This document shows positions 17,204-24,476 of a stretch of 64,000 bases of DNA, piece after piece (positions within the stretch are counted from its first letter, which is position 1; the number at the start of each line of letters is the position of its first letter). The translations under genes and the position numbers were made by a program. Source of the stretch: CAVPFA01 sp963703655 (GTDB lineage Bacteria > Actinomycetota > Acidimicrobiia > Acidimicrobiales > Bog-793); NCBI GenBank assembly GCA_963703655.1, contig CAVPFA010000004.1, positions 372,001-436,000 on the forward strand, given 5' to 3'. Under the pieces are notes generated by a model, which saw only the letters and a program-made list of their open reading frames with translations, had not been told where the DNA came from and did no database searches.

Positions 17204-19326
17204 GGGGCTCCCGCCCGCGCCCCCGCAGCGACGGCCGCCGTGACGGTCACCTCGATGCCGTGCACCGAGGAGCTCTCGCCCATGTCGGCCTTGTGGCCGG
17301 GGTTCAGCACGTTCACGTTGGCCCCGGACGGCTCCAGCTTCGGCCAGCGGCCCTTCGGCACGACCGCCACCGACGATGGGACGTCGTCGCTCACCTCCAC
17401 CGGGACGACGAGACGGCCGGTCTCGCTCTCGACCAGCGCGAGCTCGCCGCTGCGAAGGCAGAGGTCAGCCGCGTCGATCGGGTTGAGGGTGATCGTCATC
17501 GCACCGAGCCGGGTCCGGATCATGGGGTCGTTGCCGTAGCTGTCGTTGAGCGTCCACTCGGTGGCCGGCGAGAGGAGGCGCAGCTTGCCCGGCTGCGGCG
17601 GCGGATCGGCGAGGGGAAGCGGCACACGAGGCAGCCCGTCGAGTTCGGCGGCCTCCGAGGCGATCTCGATCCGCCCGCTCGGGGTTGGGAAAACGAGCCC
17701 GGCGAACTGCAATCGGGGCTCGGCACTCGGCCACACGGTGCCGCTGCGCGCGAGTCCGGCGAAATCGAGACCCGTCCCGGACTGCTGGAGCAGCCGCGCC
17801 AGGATCTCATCGTCAGTTTCGTACAGCTCCGGCTCGAGATAGCCCATGGCGCCGGCGAGCCGCCGGAAGATGTCCGAGTTCGAGAGGGCTGCGCCCGGTG
17901 GGTCCAATGCGCCGACCTGGGCTCGCAGGCTGTGGTGGAAGTAAGAGACGACGAGGTCGTCGTGCTCGAGGAAGCCCGTCGCAGGGAGCACGAAATCGGC
18001 GTAGTCGGCGGTGTCCGTCTGGAAAAGGTCGACGACCACGGTCAACAGGTCGTCACGGCGAAGTGCCCGGCGCAGGCGCTCCTGCTCCGGGCTCGAAGCG
18101 GCGATGTTGATGTTCCAGCAGAACAGGCCCCTCGAGGTCTGCGGGTCCTCCAGGCGCCGGGCGAGGTCCATCTGGCTGATCATGGGCGGGTCGTCGCCTG
18201 CCAGCTGCCGCCCGCTCAGGTAGTCGGTATCCAGCCCGCGGGTCTCAATGCCGTTCAGGTAGAGGAAACCGCTGCCCTGCCGGCCGATGTTGCCGGTGAG
18301 CGCCGGCAGCAGCGCCACCGATCGCACGACGTTGCCGCCCGTGGGCTGGCGTTGAAGTCCCTGGCCGATCCAAAGCAGCGACGGGCCTCGCCCGTAGGCG
18401 TGCGCGGCCTCCTCGATGGCGGCTCTCGGAACGCCTGTCGCCAGCTCTCCCCACTCCGGCGAGCAACGCTCGATCGCCGGCAGCACCTCGTCGTAACCAG
18501 ACGTGTGCGCATCGATGAACCCGCGGTCGAAGAGCCCGTCTCGCCACAGCATGTGCAGCAGCGTGAACGCGAGCGCAGCGTCGGTGCCCGGGCGCGGCTG
18601 CAGGTGCAAATCCGCGCGCCGTGCGGTCTCGGTCCGCAACGGATCGACCACGATCACAGTCCCGGGAGCCTCCGCGAGCCAGTGCTCGTGCTGGTGGGGA
18701 GCCGAGGCCGACGGATTCGCGCCCCAGACGAGGATCGAGCCGGCGTCTCGAGCCGCGCGGGGATCGAACCCCTCGAGCGAGGTCCCGTACAGGTAGTCGA
18801 GCGCGACGTGGCCGGCCTTGTTGCACACCGAGTCCGGGTCGACCTCGGTCGCCCCGAGCCGGTGGAAGAACCTGAGCGGGAAGTGGTAGCCGATCATCGC
18901 GAAAGTGCCGGTGTAATGGGCGTTCAGCACCGAGCTCCCGCCGTGCTCGTCCACGATCGACCTCAGCCGGTCAGCGATCTCCGCGACCGCGTCCTCCCAG
19001 GAGACCGGCGCGAAGCGGCCCTCCCCCTTCGATCCGACCCGTCGCAGCGGGGTAGACAGGCGTGCGTTCGGGTCGAGCATCACGCCGTTGTAGGCGCTCG
19101 AGCACTTCTTGCACAGCTTGCCCCGGCTGACGGGGTCGTCCGGGTCGCCGCGCACGATGGGCCGGCCATCCGTGCGCCGCACGACCAGCACGCCACACGC
19201 GTCGTAGCAGTCCCGCGGGCAGGCGGTCCTCACGCCAACCGAAGGGCCGGTCGAAGGGCCGGTGGAAGCGTCGGTCGACGAGCCGGTCGAGGGATCACGA
19301 GCCGCACGCGATCTCGAAGCGCTCAT
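17200..19326 (-). CDS. Molybdopterin oxidoreductase, formate dehydrogenase-like
   Basis: A 708-residue protein of the DMSO reductase superfamily. The N-terminal [4Fe-4S] site is C-x3-C-x3-C (TACPRDCYDACGV) and then CKKC about 27 residues later. SVCNKAGHVAL places a cysteine where E. coli FdhF has selenocysteine, so cysteine is the likely Mo ligand. The bis-MGD domains continue (ILVWGANPSASAPH) to the C-terminal dinucleotide-binding part (LNDSYGNDPMI). It has no Tat-like leader, only a Ser/Thr/Gly-rich start, so it is probably cytoplasmic. Formate released by Fhs is an attractive substrate, but no Fe-S or diaphorase partner lies beside it, so the assignment is tentative. Confidence 0.85.
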   Translation of the reverse strand: MSASRSRAARDPSTGSSTDASTGPSTGPSVGVRTACPRDCYDACGVLVVRRTDGRPIVRGDPDDPVSRGKLCKKCSSAYNGVMLDPNARLSTPLRRVGSKGEGRFAPVSWEDAVAEIADRLRSIVDEHGGSSVLNAHYTGTFAMIGYHFPLRFFHRLGATEVDPDSVCNKAGHVALDYLYGTSLEGFDPRAARDAGSILVWGANPSASAPHQHEHWLAEAPGTVIVVDPLRTETARRADLHLQPRPGTDAALAFTLLHMLWRDGLFDRGFIDAHTSGYDEVLPAIERCSPEWGELATGVPRAAIEEAAHAYGRGPSLLWIGQGLQRQPTGGNVVRSVALLPALTGNIGRQGSGFLYLNGIETRGLDTDYLSGRQLAGDDPPMISQMDLARRLEDPQTSRGLFCWNINIAASSPEQERLRRALRRDDLLTVVVDLFQTDTADYADFVLPATGFLEHDDLVVSYFHHSLRAQVGALDPPGAALSNSDIFRRLAGAMGYLEPELYETDDEILARLLQQSGTGLDFAGLARSGTVWPSAEPRLQFAGLVFPTPSGRIEIASEAAELDGLPRVPLPLADPPPQPGKLRLLSPATEWTLNDSYGNDPMIRTRLGAMTITLNPIDAADLCLRSGELALVESETGRLVVPVEVSDDVPSSVAVVPKGRWPKLEPSGANVNVLNPGHKADMGESSSVHGIEVTVTAAVAAGARAGAP

Positions 19327-19354
19327 CGTGAACCTCCGCCGGCGCCGCGGCTCG

Positions 19355-19771
19355 TCAGCGAACGACCAGCACCGGACGGGAGGACAGGTGGAGAACCTTG
19401 TGAGCGACGCTCCCCAGCACGAGCCCGGTGATGTCGCTGCGCCCTCTCGATCCCATCACGATCGCGTCGACCCCGTGCTCGTCGGCGTCCTCTACGATCT
19501 CGCGAGCCGCGTGCCCGAACAGCGTCTCGCGCACCTCGCCGTGGGCGTTGACGCCGGCGCCCACGAGCTCGGCTACGGCGTCGTCGACCTCCTTGTGGAC
19601 CTCTTGCTGGGTCTCGGCCGGGACCACCCCGAGACCCCCCAGGATCTCCCTCTCCCGCAGGTGGAGCACCCACACCTCGCCTTTGCTGAGGCCTGCCAGC
19701 TCCTTGGCCGCACCGATCACCCGCGGAGATACCGCGGAATGGTCAATCGCTACGAGCAGTTTCTCGTACAT
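19355..19771 (-). CDS. Universal stress protein UspA family
   Basis: A 138-residue single Usp domain: MYEKLLVAIDHSAVS at the start, WVLHLRERE as second strand, and the ATP-binding signature GSRGRSDITGLVLGSVAHKV near the C terminus, followed by RPVLVVR. The nucleotide motif is intact, so it likely binds ATP. It sits 28 bp before the molybdopterin oxidoreductase gene and 70 bp after mgsC on the same strand. What it senses is unknown. Confidence 0.92.
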   Translation of the reverse strand: MYEKLLVAIDHSAVSPRVIGAAKELAGLSKGEVWVLHLREREILGGLGVVPAETQQEVHKEVDDAVAELVGAGVNAHGEVRETLFGHAAREIVEDADEHGVDAIVMGSRGRSDITGLVLGSVAHKVLHLSSRPVLVVR

Positions 19772-19841
19772 CTGTTCCCCCCGTCTCGCGTCCTCGGTCT
19801 TGTCCGGCCCACGCGTCGCTCAGCTGCGGGCTTCGTTCAAC

Positions 19842-21245
19842 TCACTCACGGCCTCGATCGGCGGCCCTGCCGGGGACCCAGTCGGTACCGGCCAGGGGAA
19901 GCTGAGCCATCGCGGCCGCCTCTACCGTAAGCGCGACGAGGTCGTCGCGCTCGAGGTGGTGCACGTTCGACTTGCCACAGGCACGGGCAACGGCCGTGAG
20001 CTCCATCGTCAGGGCCTTCAGGTAGTTCGTCATCCACCTCGCGCCGACTTCGGGATCGAGGCGCTGGGTGAGCTCGGGATCCTGGGTGGTGATGCCAACG
20101 GGGCAGAGGCCGGTGTGGCAGTGGTGGCAGAAGCCGGGGGCAGTGCCGATCGCTGCGTAGTCCGCGGTCGCGTCGTGGTCCCGGCCGTCGCGCCGGTACG
20201 CGGGGCGGTTGCACCCGAGGGCGAGGAGCGAGCCGACGCCGATCGAGACCGCCGTCGCGCCGAGCGCGAGCGCCTTGGCAACGTCAGCGCCCGACCGAAT
20301 GCCTCCCGAGACAACGAGCTGAACCTCGTCCTGCTTGCCGACGTCGCGCAGCGCCTGGGCAGCGATGCGCACGGCGGGCAAGGTCGGGATCCCGGTGTGC
20401 TCGATGAAGACCGTCTGAGTCGCTCCCGTCCCCCCTTGCATCCCGTCGACCACGACGACGTCGGCCCCGGCGGCCACGGCCAGCTTGACGTCGTGCTCGA
20501 CGCGGGTGGCGCCCATCTTGACGTAGATCGGCTTCTCCCACCCGGTGGCCTCCCGCAGCTCTTCGATCTTGATGCGAAGATCGTCCGGGCCCGTCCAGTC
20601 GGGGTGTCTCGAAGCCGATCGCTGGTCGATGCCCTGCGGGAGCGTGCGCATCTTTGCGACGCGTTCGCTCACCTTTTGTCCGAGCAACATCCCCCCTCCG
20701 CCTGGCTTTGCGCCTTGGCCGATGACGACCTCGATCGCGTCCGCCTTCCGAAGGTCGTCGAGGTTGAACCCGTAGCGAGACGGCAGGCACTGGTACACGA
20801 GAAGCCGGGACGCGCTGCGCTCCTCGGTGGTCATCCCACCGTCTCCGGTCGTGGTCGAGGTCCCGACCGCGGTCGCAGCCCTGCCGAGGGACTCCTTGGC
20901 ATTCGCCGACAGCGACCCGAAGCTCATGCCGGCGATGGTGATCGGGATCGCCAGCTCGATGGGCCGGCTGGCGACCCGGGAACCCAGCACCGTGGTCGTG
21001 TCACACCGCTCGCGGTAACCCTCGAGCGGGTAGCGCGACAGCGAACCGGTGAGGAACACGAGATCGTCGAAGGTCGGGAGGTAGCGCTTGGCCCCCCAGC
21101 CCCGGATCTCGTAGCGCCCCACCTCCGCCATCTCGTGGACCTGCCCGATGACCTCGGGAGGGTAGCTGTGGCTCGCCTCGGTCCCGGTCCAGGGCAGCCG
21201 TCGGGCCGGCTCGCCGGCCTCCTTGCCACCGGAGCGCTCGCTCAT
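19842..21245 (-). CDS. mgsC: FMN-binding glutamate synthase-like protein, N-methylglutamate synthase subunit C candidate (copy 1)
   Basis: A 467-residue protein of the GltB FMN/TIM-barrel family. IPITIAGMSFGSLSANAKESL and GQGAKPGGGGMLLGQKV are core flavin/glutamate-site motifs; VVVDGMQGGTGA and VVSGGIRSGADVAKALALGA follow. The cysteine cluster FCHHCHTGLCPVGI probably binds an Fe-S centre. It is a stand-alone version of the central domain of glutamate synthase and pairs with the adjacent amidotransferase and GXGXG genes, the MgsABC arrangement that transfers an amine onto glutamate. The ATG start overlaps the mgsB stop by one base. A role in ordinary glutamate or glycine-related synthesis (GlxD-like) is the alternative. 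Confidence 0.88.
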   Translation of the reverse strand: MSERSGGKEAGEPARRLPWTGTEASHSYPPEVIGQVHEMAEVGRYEIRGWGAKRYLPTFDDLVFLTGSLSRYPLEGYRERCDTTTVLGSRVASRPIELAIPITIAGMSFGSLSANAKESLGRAATAVGTSTTTGDGGMTTEERSASRLLVYQCLPSRYGFNLDDLRKADAIEVVIGQGAKPGGGGMLLGQKVSERVAKMRTLPQGIDQRSASRHPDWTGPDDLRIKIEELREATGWEKPIYVKMGATRVEHDVKLAVAAGADVVVVDGMQGGTGATQTVFIEHTGIPTLPAVRIAAQALRDVGKQDEVQLVVSGGIRSGADVAKALALGATAVSIGVGSLLALGCNRPAYRRDGRDHDATADYAAIGTAPGFCHHCHTGLCPVGITTQDPELTQRLDPEVGARWMTNYLKALTMELTAVARACGKSNVHHLERDDLVALTVEAAAMAQLPLAGTDWVPGRAADRGRE

Positions 21246-21936
21246 CAGTACTTCTGGTCCTTCAAGGCGTCGAAGTTGTACAGGTGCCGCGCAGAGGCGA
21301 CCTTCTTCACGTCCTGGGCAGACACGTGCGAGAAGCCGCTGAGGCTGACGAGAGCGGCGACGCGCCCGACGTCGTCGACGGTGAGCTCTTCGACCTGCGC
21401 GTCGGCACCGAGCGAGCGGATCCTGCCGCCGACGTAGATCACCGCTTCGTAGAGAGAGTCGCCGAGCGACTCACCGGCGTCACCTCCCACCAGCAGCGTG
21501 CCCGCCTGGGCCATGAAACCGCTCATGTGGCCGACGTCGCCGGCCACCGCGATCGTGCCGCCCTTGAGCGAGATGCCGGCGCGCGACGACGCGTCCCCCT
21601 CGATGACAACGGTGCCCCCGCGGCGGACGCGCCGGCGCATTCCGAGGCGTTCCCGCGCACCCGCACGATGCCGGACATGAGGTTCTCCGCCACCGACCAG
21701 CCGACGAAGCCGTCAACGGCGATATGCGGCCCGTCGCACAGGCCGCCGATGAAGTAGCCGGCGTTGCCGGCGATGGTGATCTCGAGCTTGTTCGAGAGGC
21801 CGACAGCGAGATTGTGCCGGCCCCTGGGCTCGGTGACGTTGACGACCGTGCCGTCGGGGAGCTCGCGCAGGGCCGTGTTCAGCTCACGCACCGACAGCTC
21901 GGCGCAGCTCAGCTCCAGCGCCGTCAGGCTGGCCAC
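21245..21936 (-). CDS. mgsB: GXGXG-domain protein, N-methylglutamate synthase subunit B candidate (copy 1, one frameshift)
   Basis: A beta-helix protein of about 230 residues homologous to the C-terminal GXGXG domain of glutamate synthase. It starts at GTG 21936 inside the end of mgsA (VASLTALELSCAELSVREL). It carries repeated glycine turns (IAGNAGYFIGG, FVGWSVAENLMSG, then GISLKGGTIAVAGDVG). A single missing C near 21628 (the expected GASARGGTVVIEG is split) puts the two halves in different frames; one restored base gives an open gene to 21245. The domain is structural, bridging the amidotransferase and FMN subunits. Confidence 0.82.
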
Positions 21937-22820
21937 GTGTAGAGCTCCTCGGGCATGGGCTCGAAGACGTCCGCCTTCTCGATCCCGGGGAGGTCGGCCA
22001 GCGCGATGTACTCGGACGCGACGGCGACGTAGTCGTCGGTCTCCGCCACGACCATAGGCTTGCACGCGAAGGAGTCGCGGACGACGGCAATCGAGTCCTC
22101 CGTCGCCACGAGAAGCGTGAAGAACCCGTCGAAGCCCTTGAGGACGCCGTGCATGGCCGTGGCGAGATCTGACCCGAGCGACATCTCATAGGCGATGAAG
22201 CGCGCGGCTACCTCCGAGTCGTTGTCGGTGTCGAAGACGACACCGTTGTCGACCAGGTCTCGGCGGATGCTGGCGTGGTTGGAGAAGGACCCGTTGTGCA
22301 CGAGCGCGAGGTCCGGGCCCGCCGCGAAGGGATGCGAATGCTCGATGGTCACCGCCGATTCGGTCGCCATGCGCGTGTGGCCGATCGCCTGGTAGCCGGC
22401 CATGTCCGCGATGCGGTAGCGGGCGCACACCTCGATCGCAGGACCGACGTCCTTGTACACCTCCATCGCGCAGCCGTGGCCGAAGAAACGGACCCTCGGG
22501 TCGACGGTTGCGATCGCGGCCAGGACGAGGCCGGCCGGCGAGCTCGAGACCACGACGGCGTCGCGACCGCGCCTCCGGAGCACAACGGGCGAGGTGAGCT
22601 CCTCGCCGAGCTCGGCGGCGTAGGCGCCCCAGTTGTAGTCGTTCTCCGGAGCGCAAAGGGAGTACTTCGCCTCGCCCGGCGACACGTCGCGGGCGTAGAT
22701 CGCGACGCCGGTCGAATCGGGCCCACGCGACGCCAGCACGTCGAGCATGGGCACGACGAGCTCGCCAAGCCGACCCTCGAGATCGAGATTCTTCAGATGA
22801 AGACCAACGATGCCACACAC
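21924..22820 (-). CDS. mgsA: Class II glutamine amidotransferase, N-methylglutamate synthase subunit A candidate (copy 1)
   Basis: A 298-residue Ntn-type amidotransferase. I chose GTG 22820 because it puts the catalytic cysteine at position 2 (CGIVGLHLK) and has AAGGAGG 8 bp upstream; the longer frame from 22856 would bury the nucleophile. Conserved blocks follow: ASRGPDSTGVAIY, GHTRMATES, LVHNGSFSNH and DNDSEVAARF. In the MgsABC model it takes the amine from gamma-glutamylmethylamide (or glutamine) and channels it to MgsC. It heads the mgsA-mgsB-mgsC operon, and the 17-bp motif lies 76 bp upstream. A XRE-cupin regulator gene ends 146 bp upstream. Confidence 0.88.
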   Translation of the reverse strand: MCGIVGLHLKNLDLEGRLGELVVPMLDVLASRGPDSTGVAIYARDVSPGEAKYSLCAPENDYNWGAYAAELGEELTSPVVLRRRGRDAVVVSSSPAGLVLAAIATVDPRVRFFGHGCAMEVYKDVGPAIEVCARYRIADMAGYQAIGHTRMATESAVTIEHSHPFAAGPDLALVHNGSFSNHASIRRDLVDNGVVFDTDNDSEVAARFIAYEMSLGSDLATAMHGVLKGFDGFFTLLVATEDSIAVVRDSFACKPMVVAETDDYVAVASEYIALADLPGIEKADVFEPMPEELYTWPA

Positions 22821-22896
22821 GTCGGGGCCCTCCTTGCTGCCTTCTTGCCCGACCACAGGCCGAACATGTTCGAAGATAACACGGCCAGGAAACAGA

Positions 22897-22913
22897 GTCC
22901 ACCCAGAGTAAAC
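22897..22913 (-). promoter_or_regulatory. 17-bp motif upstream of mgsA (site B)
   Basis: On the minus strand the 17-mer GTTTACTCTGGGTGGAC lies 76 bp before the mgsA GTG. It matches the site upstream of the trimethylamine dehydrogenase gene at 14 of 17 positions and the palindrome upstream of soxB at 12 of 17. The nearest regulator gene is the XRE-cupin protein at 22967-23575. It is probably an operator; this is judged by eye. Confidence 0.5.
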
Positions 22914-22966
22914 CAGCCGACGCGCTCCTCAGCGTCGCGGACGCCGCCGCCGGGGACTCGCGATCG

Positions 22967-23575
22967 TCAGCGCCGCGGACTGTTGTAGGCGATGACGGAG
23001 AGGAACTGGATCGGGAGCTTCACCAGCTCGGTCGGACCGTGCACGACCTCACCCGAGAACTGGAGGGCGTCGCCCGGTCCGAGGAGGTAACGGTCCGACC
23101 CGTACCCGTACTCGACTGCTCCCGCCAGCATGTAGATGAACTCGATCCCGGGATGCTGGAAGAGCGGGAACACCTCGCTTTGCTCGTTCAGGGTGACGAG
23201 CATCGGTTCCACGATCTTGTTGGGTCCTCGCATCTCGCCCAGGAGCTGGTACTGATGTCCTACCCGGGTTCCCCGTCGTACGATCTCGACACCTTGGCCG
23301 GCGCGCACGAACAGGGCGTCATGCTCCTCCTCGAGACCCCTGAACAACGAGGTGAGCGGGACCGAGATGGCGGTCGCGAGCTTCACCAAGGTGCCCAGGC
23401 TCGGCGAAGCCTGGGCGTTCTCGATCTTGGAGAGCATCCCCTTCGAAATGCCCGAGCGCTCGGCAAGCTGCTCGACAGTGAAGCCGAGCTGGTTCCGGTA
23501 CTCGCGCACTCGCTGCGCGATGACCCTGCCTACGCCTGCATCGAGTGGCTCATGCGCCCGGTGGCCATCGCTCAA
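22967..23575 (-). CDS. XRE-family transcriptional regulator with C-terminal cupin domain
   Basis: A 202-residue two-domain regulator. Residues about 15-75 form a helix-turn-helix (RVREYRNQLGFTVEQLAER, SGISKGMLSKIENAQASPSL). Residues about 105-195 form a small-molecule-binding cupin (LFQHPGIEFIYMLAGAVEYG, GPGDALQFSG, VVHGP). The start is TTG 23575, preceded by AAGGAG at 9 bp. Members of this class often sense amines or amino acids and control adjacent catabolic genes. It lies between mgsA (same strand) and a divergent UspA gene, so it is the best candidate for the factor reading the 17-bp motif. Its own ligand is unknown. Confidence 0.92.
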   Translation of the reverse strand: MSDGHRAHEPLDAGVGRVIAQRVREYRNQLGFTVEQLAERSGISKGMLSKIENAQASPSLGTLVKLATAISVPLTSLFRGLEEEHDALFVRAGQGVEIVRRGTRVGHQYQLLGEMRGPNKIVEPMLVTLNEQSEVFPLFQHPGIEFIYMLAGAVEYGYGSDRYLLGPGDALQFSGEVVHGPTELVKLPIQFLSVIAYNSPRR

Positions 23576-23631
23576 TTGAGCCTTCTCCTTGGCATGGATC
23601 TTTTACGTTTTCTTAGCACGAAACAAGATCT

Positions 23632-23650
23632 TCTTACGGTCCTCTTACGG
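23632..23650. promoter_or_regulatory. Two TCTTACGG direct repeats, 11 bp apart, in a divergent promoter region
   Basis: The 172-bp gap between the XRE-cupin gene (minus) and the UspA gene (plus) is unusually AT-rich for this window. It holds two exact TCTTACGG copies at 23632-23639 and 23643-23650, one helical turn apart, with related TTTTACG and TTCTTAGCACG sequences just before them. This suits a dimeric regulator on one DNA face, perhaps the XRE protein controlling itself. Assigned by eye. Confidence 0.4.
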
Positions 23651-23747
23651 CGCCCAGCCTTAAACTTTGTTTTGTGAATGGGCGCACTTGCGCCGAGGTC
23701 GCACTAGCGGCCTCGGAACGGACAACGGTTTAAGCATAGGAGTTGAG

Positions 23748-24296
23748 ATGGCAATGATAGATACCCATGTTTCGACAGAGGGCGAGGGTTCGTCGAGGCC
23801 GGCTCGCGAGACGACCCCGCGTAGGATCCTCGTGGCGCTGAACGGTGACGACACCGAGGAAGCCACATTGAGCTATGTCGCGTCGCTCGCCAGAGAGTCC
23901 GGTGCGGTCGTCCGCTTGGTGCACGTCAGGGAGCGCGACGTCTATGGCGGTCGCGTCACCATGGAGAGCGCGAATGAGGCTGCGCGTCTGGTCGACGGAG
24001 CGTTGTCGGATCTTCAAGCCGCCGGGATCGCCGCGACCGGTTGCGTCCGGACCGCGATCGTCGGGCGCGAGGGCGCCAACATCGTCGACGAAGGCCTCGA
24101 GTGGGGGGCCGACACGATCGTGTTCGGCCCGGGTCCGCTCCGCAGCTGGCGCCGCTTGTTCGGCCTCGGCGTCCGCGGCCAGGTTCTCCAGTTCTCGAAG
24201 GTCCCGACGATCGTGGCGCCGGCTATGTCGGCCGCCCAGGAGACCAGTCACGTCGACCAAGAGACCAAGCGAGCCCGCGAGCGGCACGCAGCCTAA
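23748..24296 (+). CDS. Universal stress protein UspA family
   Basis: A 182-residue protein with one Usp domain after a disordered leader of about 27 residues. RRILVALNGDDTEEATLSYV opens the domain; VRLVHVRERDVYGG and the late TIVFGPGPLRSWRRLFGLG loop followed by VPTIVAPA complete it. The glycine-rich nucleotide loop is altered relative to the classical GS motif, so ATP binding is uncertain. Start ATG 23748 has AGGAG upstream. It is divergent from the XRE-cupin gene and precedes kdpD by 180 bp; a strong hairpin follows its stop. Confidence 0.85.
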   Translation: MAMIDTHVSTEGEGSSRPARETTPRRILVALNGDDTEEATLSYVASLARESGAVVRLVHVRERDVYGGRVTMESANEAARLVDGALSDLQAAGIAATGCVRTAIVGREGANIVDEGLEWGADTIVFGPGPLRSWRRLFGLGVRGQVLQFSKVPTIVAPAMSAAQETSHVDQETKRARERHAA

Positions 24297-24316
24297 ATCC
24301 CCCGCCACAGTTCCGA

Positions 24317-24349
24317 GACCAACTCGCCCACCGCGTGGGCGAGTTGGTC
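24317..24349. terminator. Perfect 15-bp stem with 3-base loop after the UspA gene
   Basis: GACCAACTCGCCCAC and its exact complement are separated by CGC. The stem starts 21 bp after the UspA stop and 128 bp before the kdpD start. There is no T-run, so it is not a classical intrinsic terminator; it could stop or stabilise the usp transcript, or act in the kdpD leader. Confidence 0.6.
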
Positions 24350-24379
24350 CGCGCATGGAGGCTGGGAAGACTCGCCTCC

Positions 24380-24419
24380 TCCGGTAGAATGTCGAGGTCT
24401 CCGGCAGAATGCCGGGGCG
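24380..24419. promoter_or_regulatory. Two 20-bp direct repeats upstream of kdpD
   Basis: Two adjacent copies of TCCGGYAGAATGYCGRGG plus two bases (24380-24399 and 24400-24419) agree at about 16 of 20 positions. The second contains the inverted repeat CCGGC-AGAAT-GCCGG. A 20-bp period is two helical turns, the spacing used by OmpR-type response regulators such as KdpE, encoded downstream. They lie 58 bp before the chosen kdpD start. Autoregulation is the inference. Confidence 0.45.
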
Positions 24420-24476
24420 GCCGGATCGACCATGAGATCGGCTCCCTCGCCATGCCGGTCTATGGAGTGTCCGCCA

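Noticed and set aside
17260..19431. 723-codon plus-strand frame opposite the molybdopterin oxidoreductase
   Set aside because: Composition artefact; the minus-strand protein has all expected cofactor motifs.
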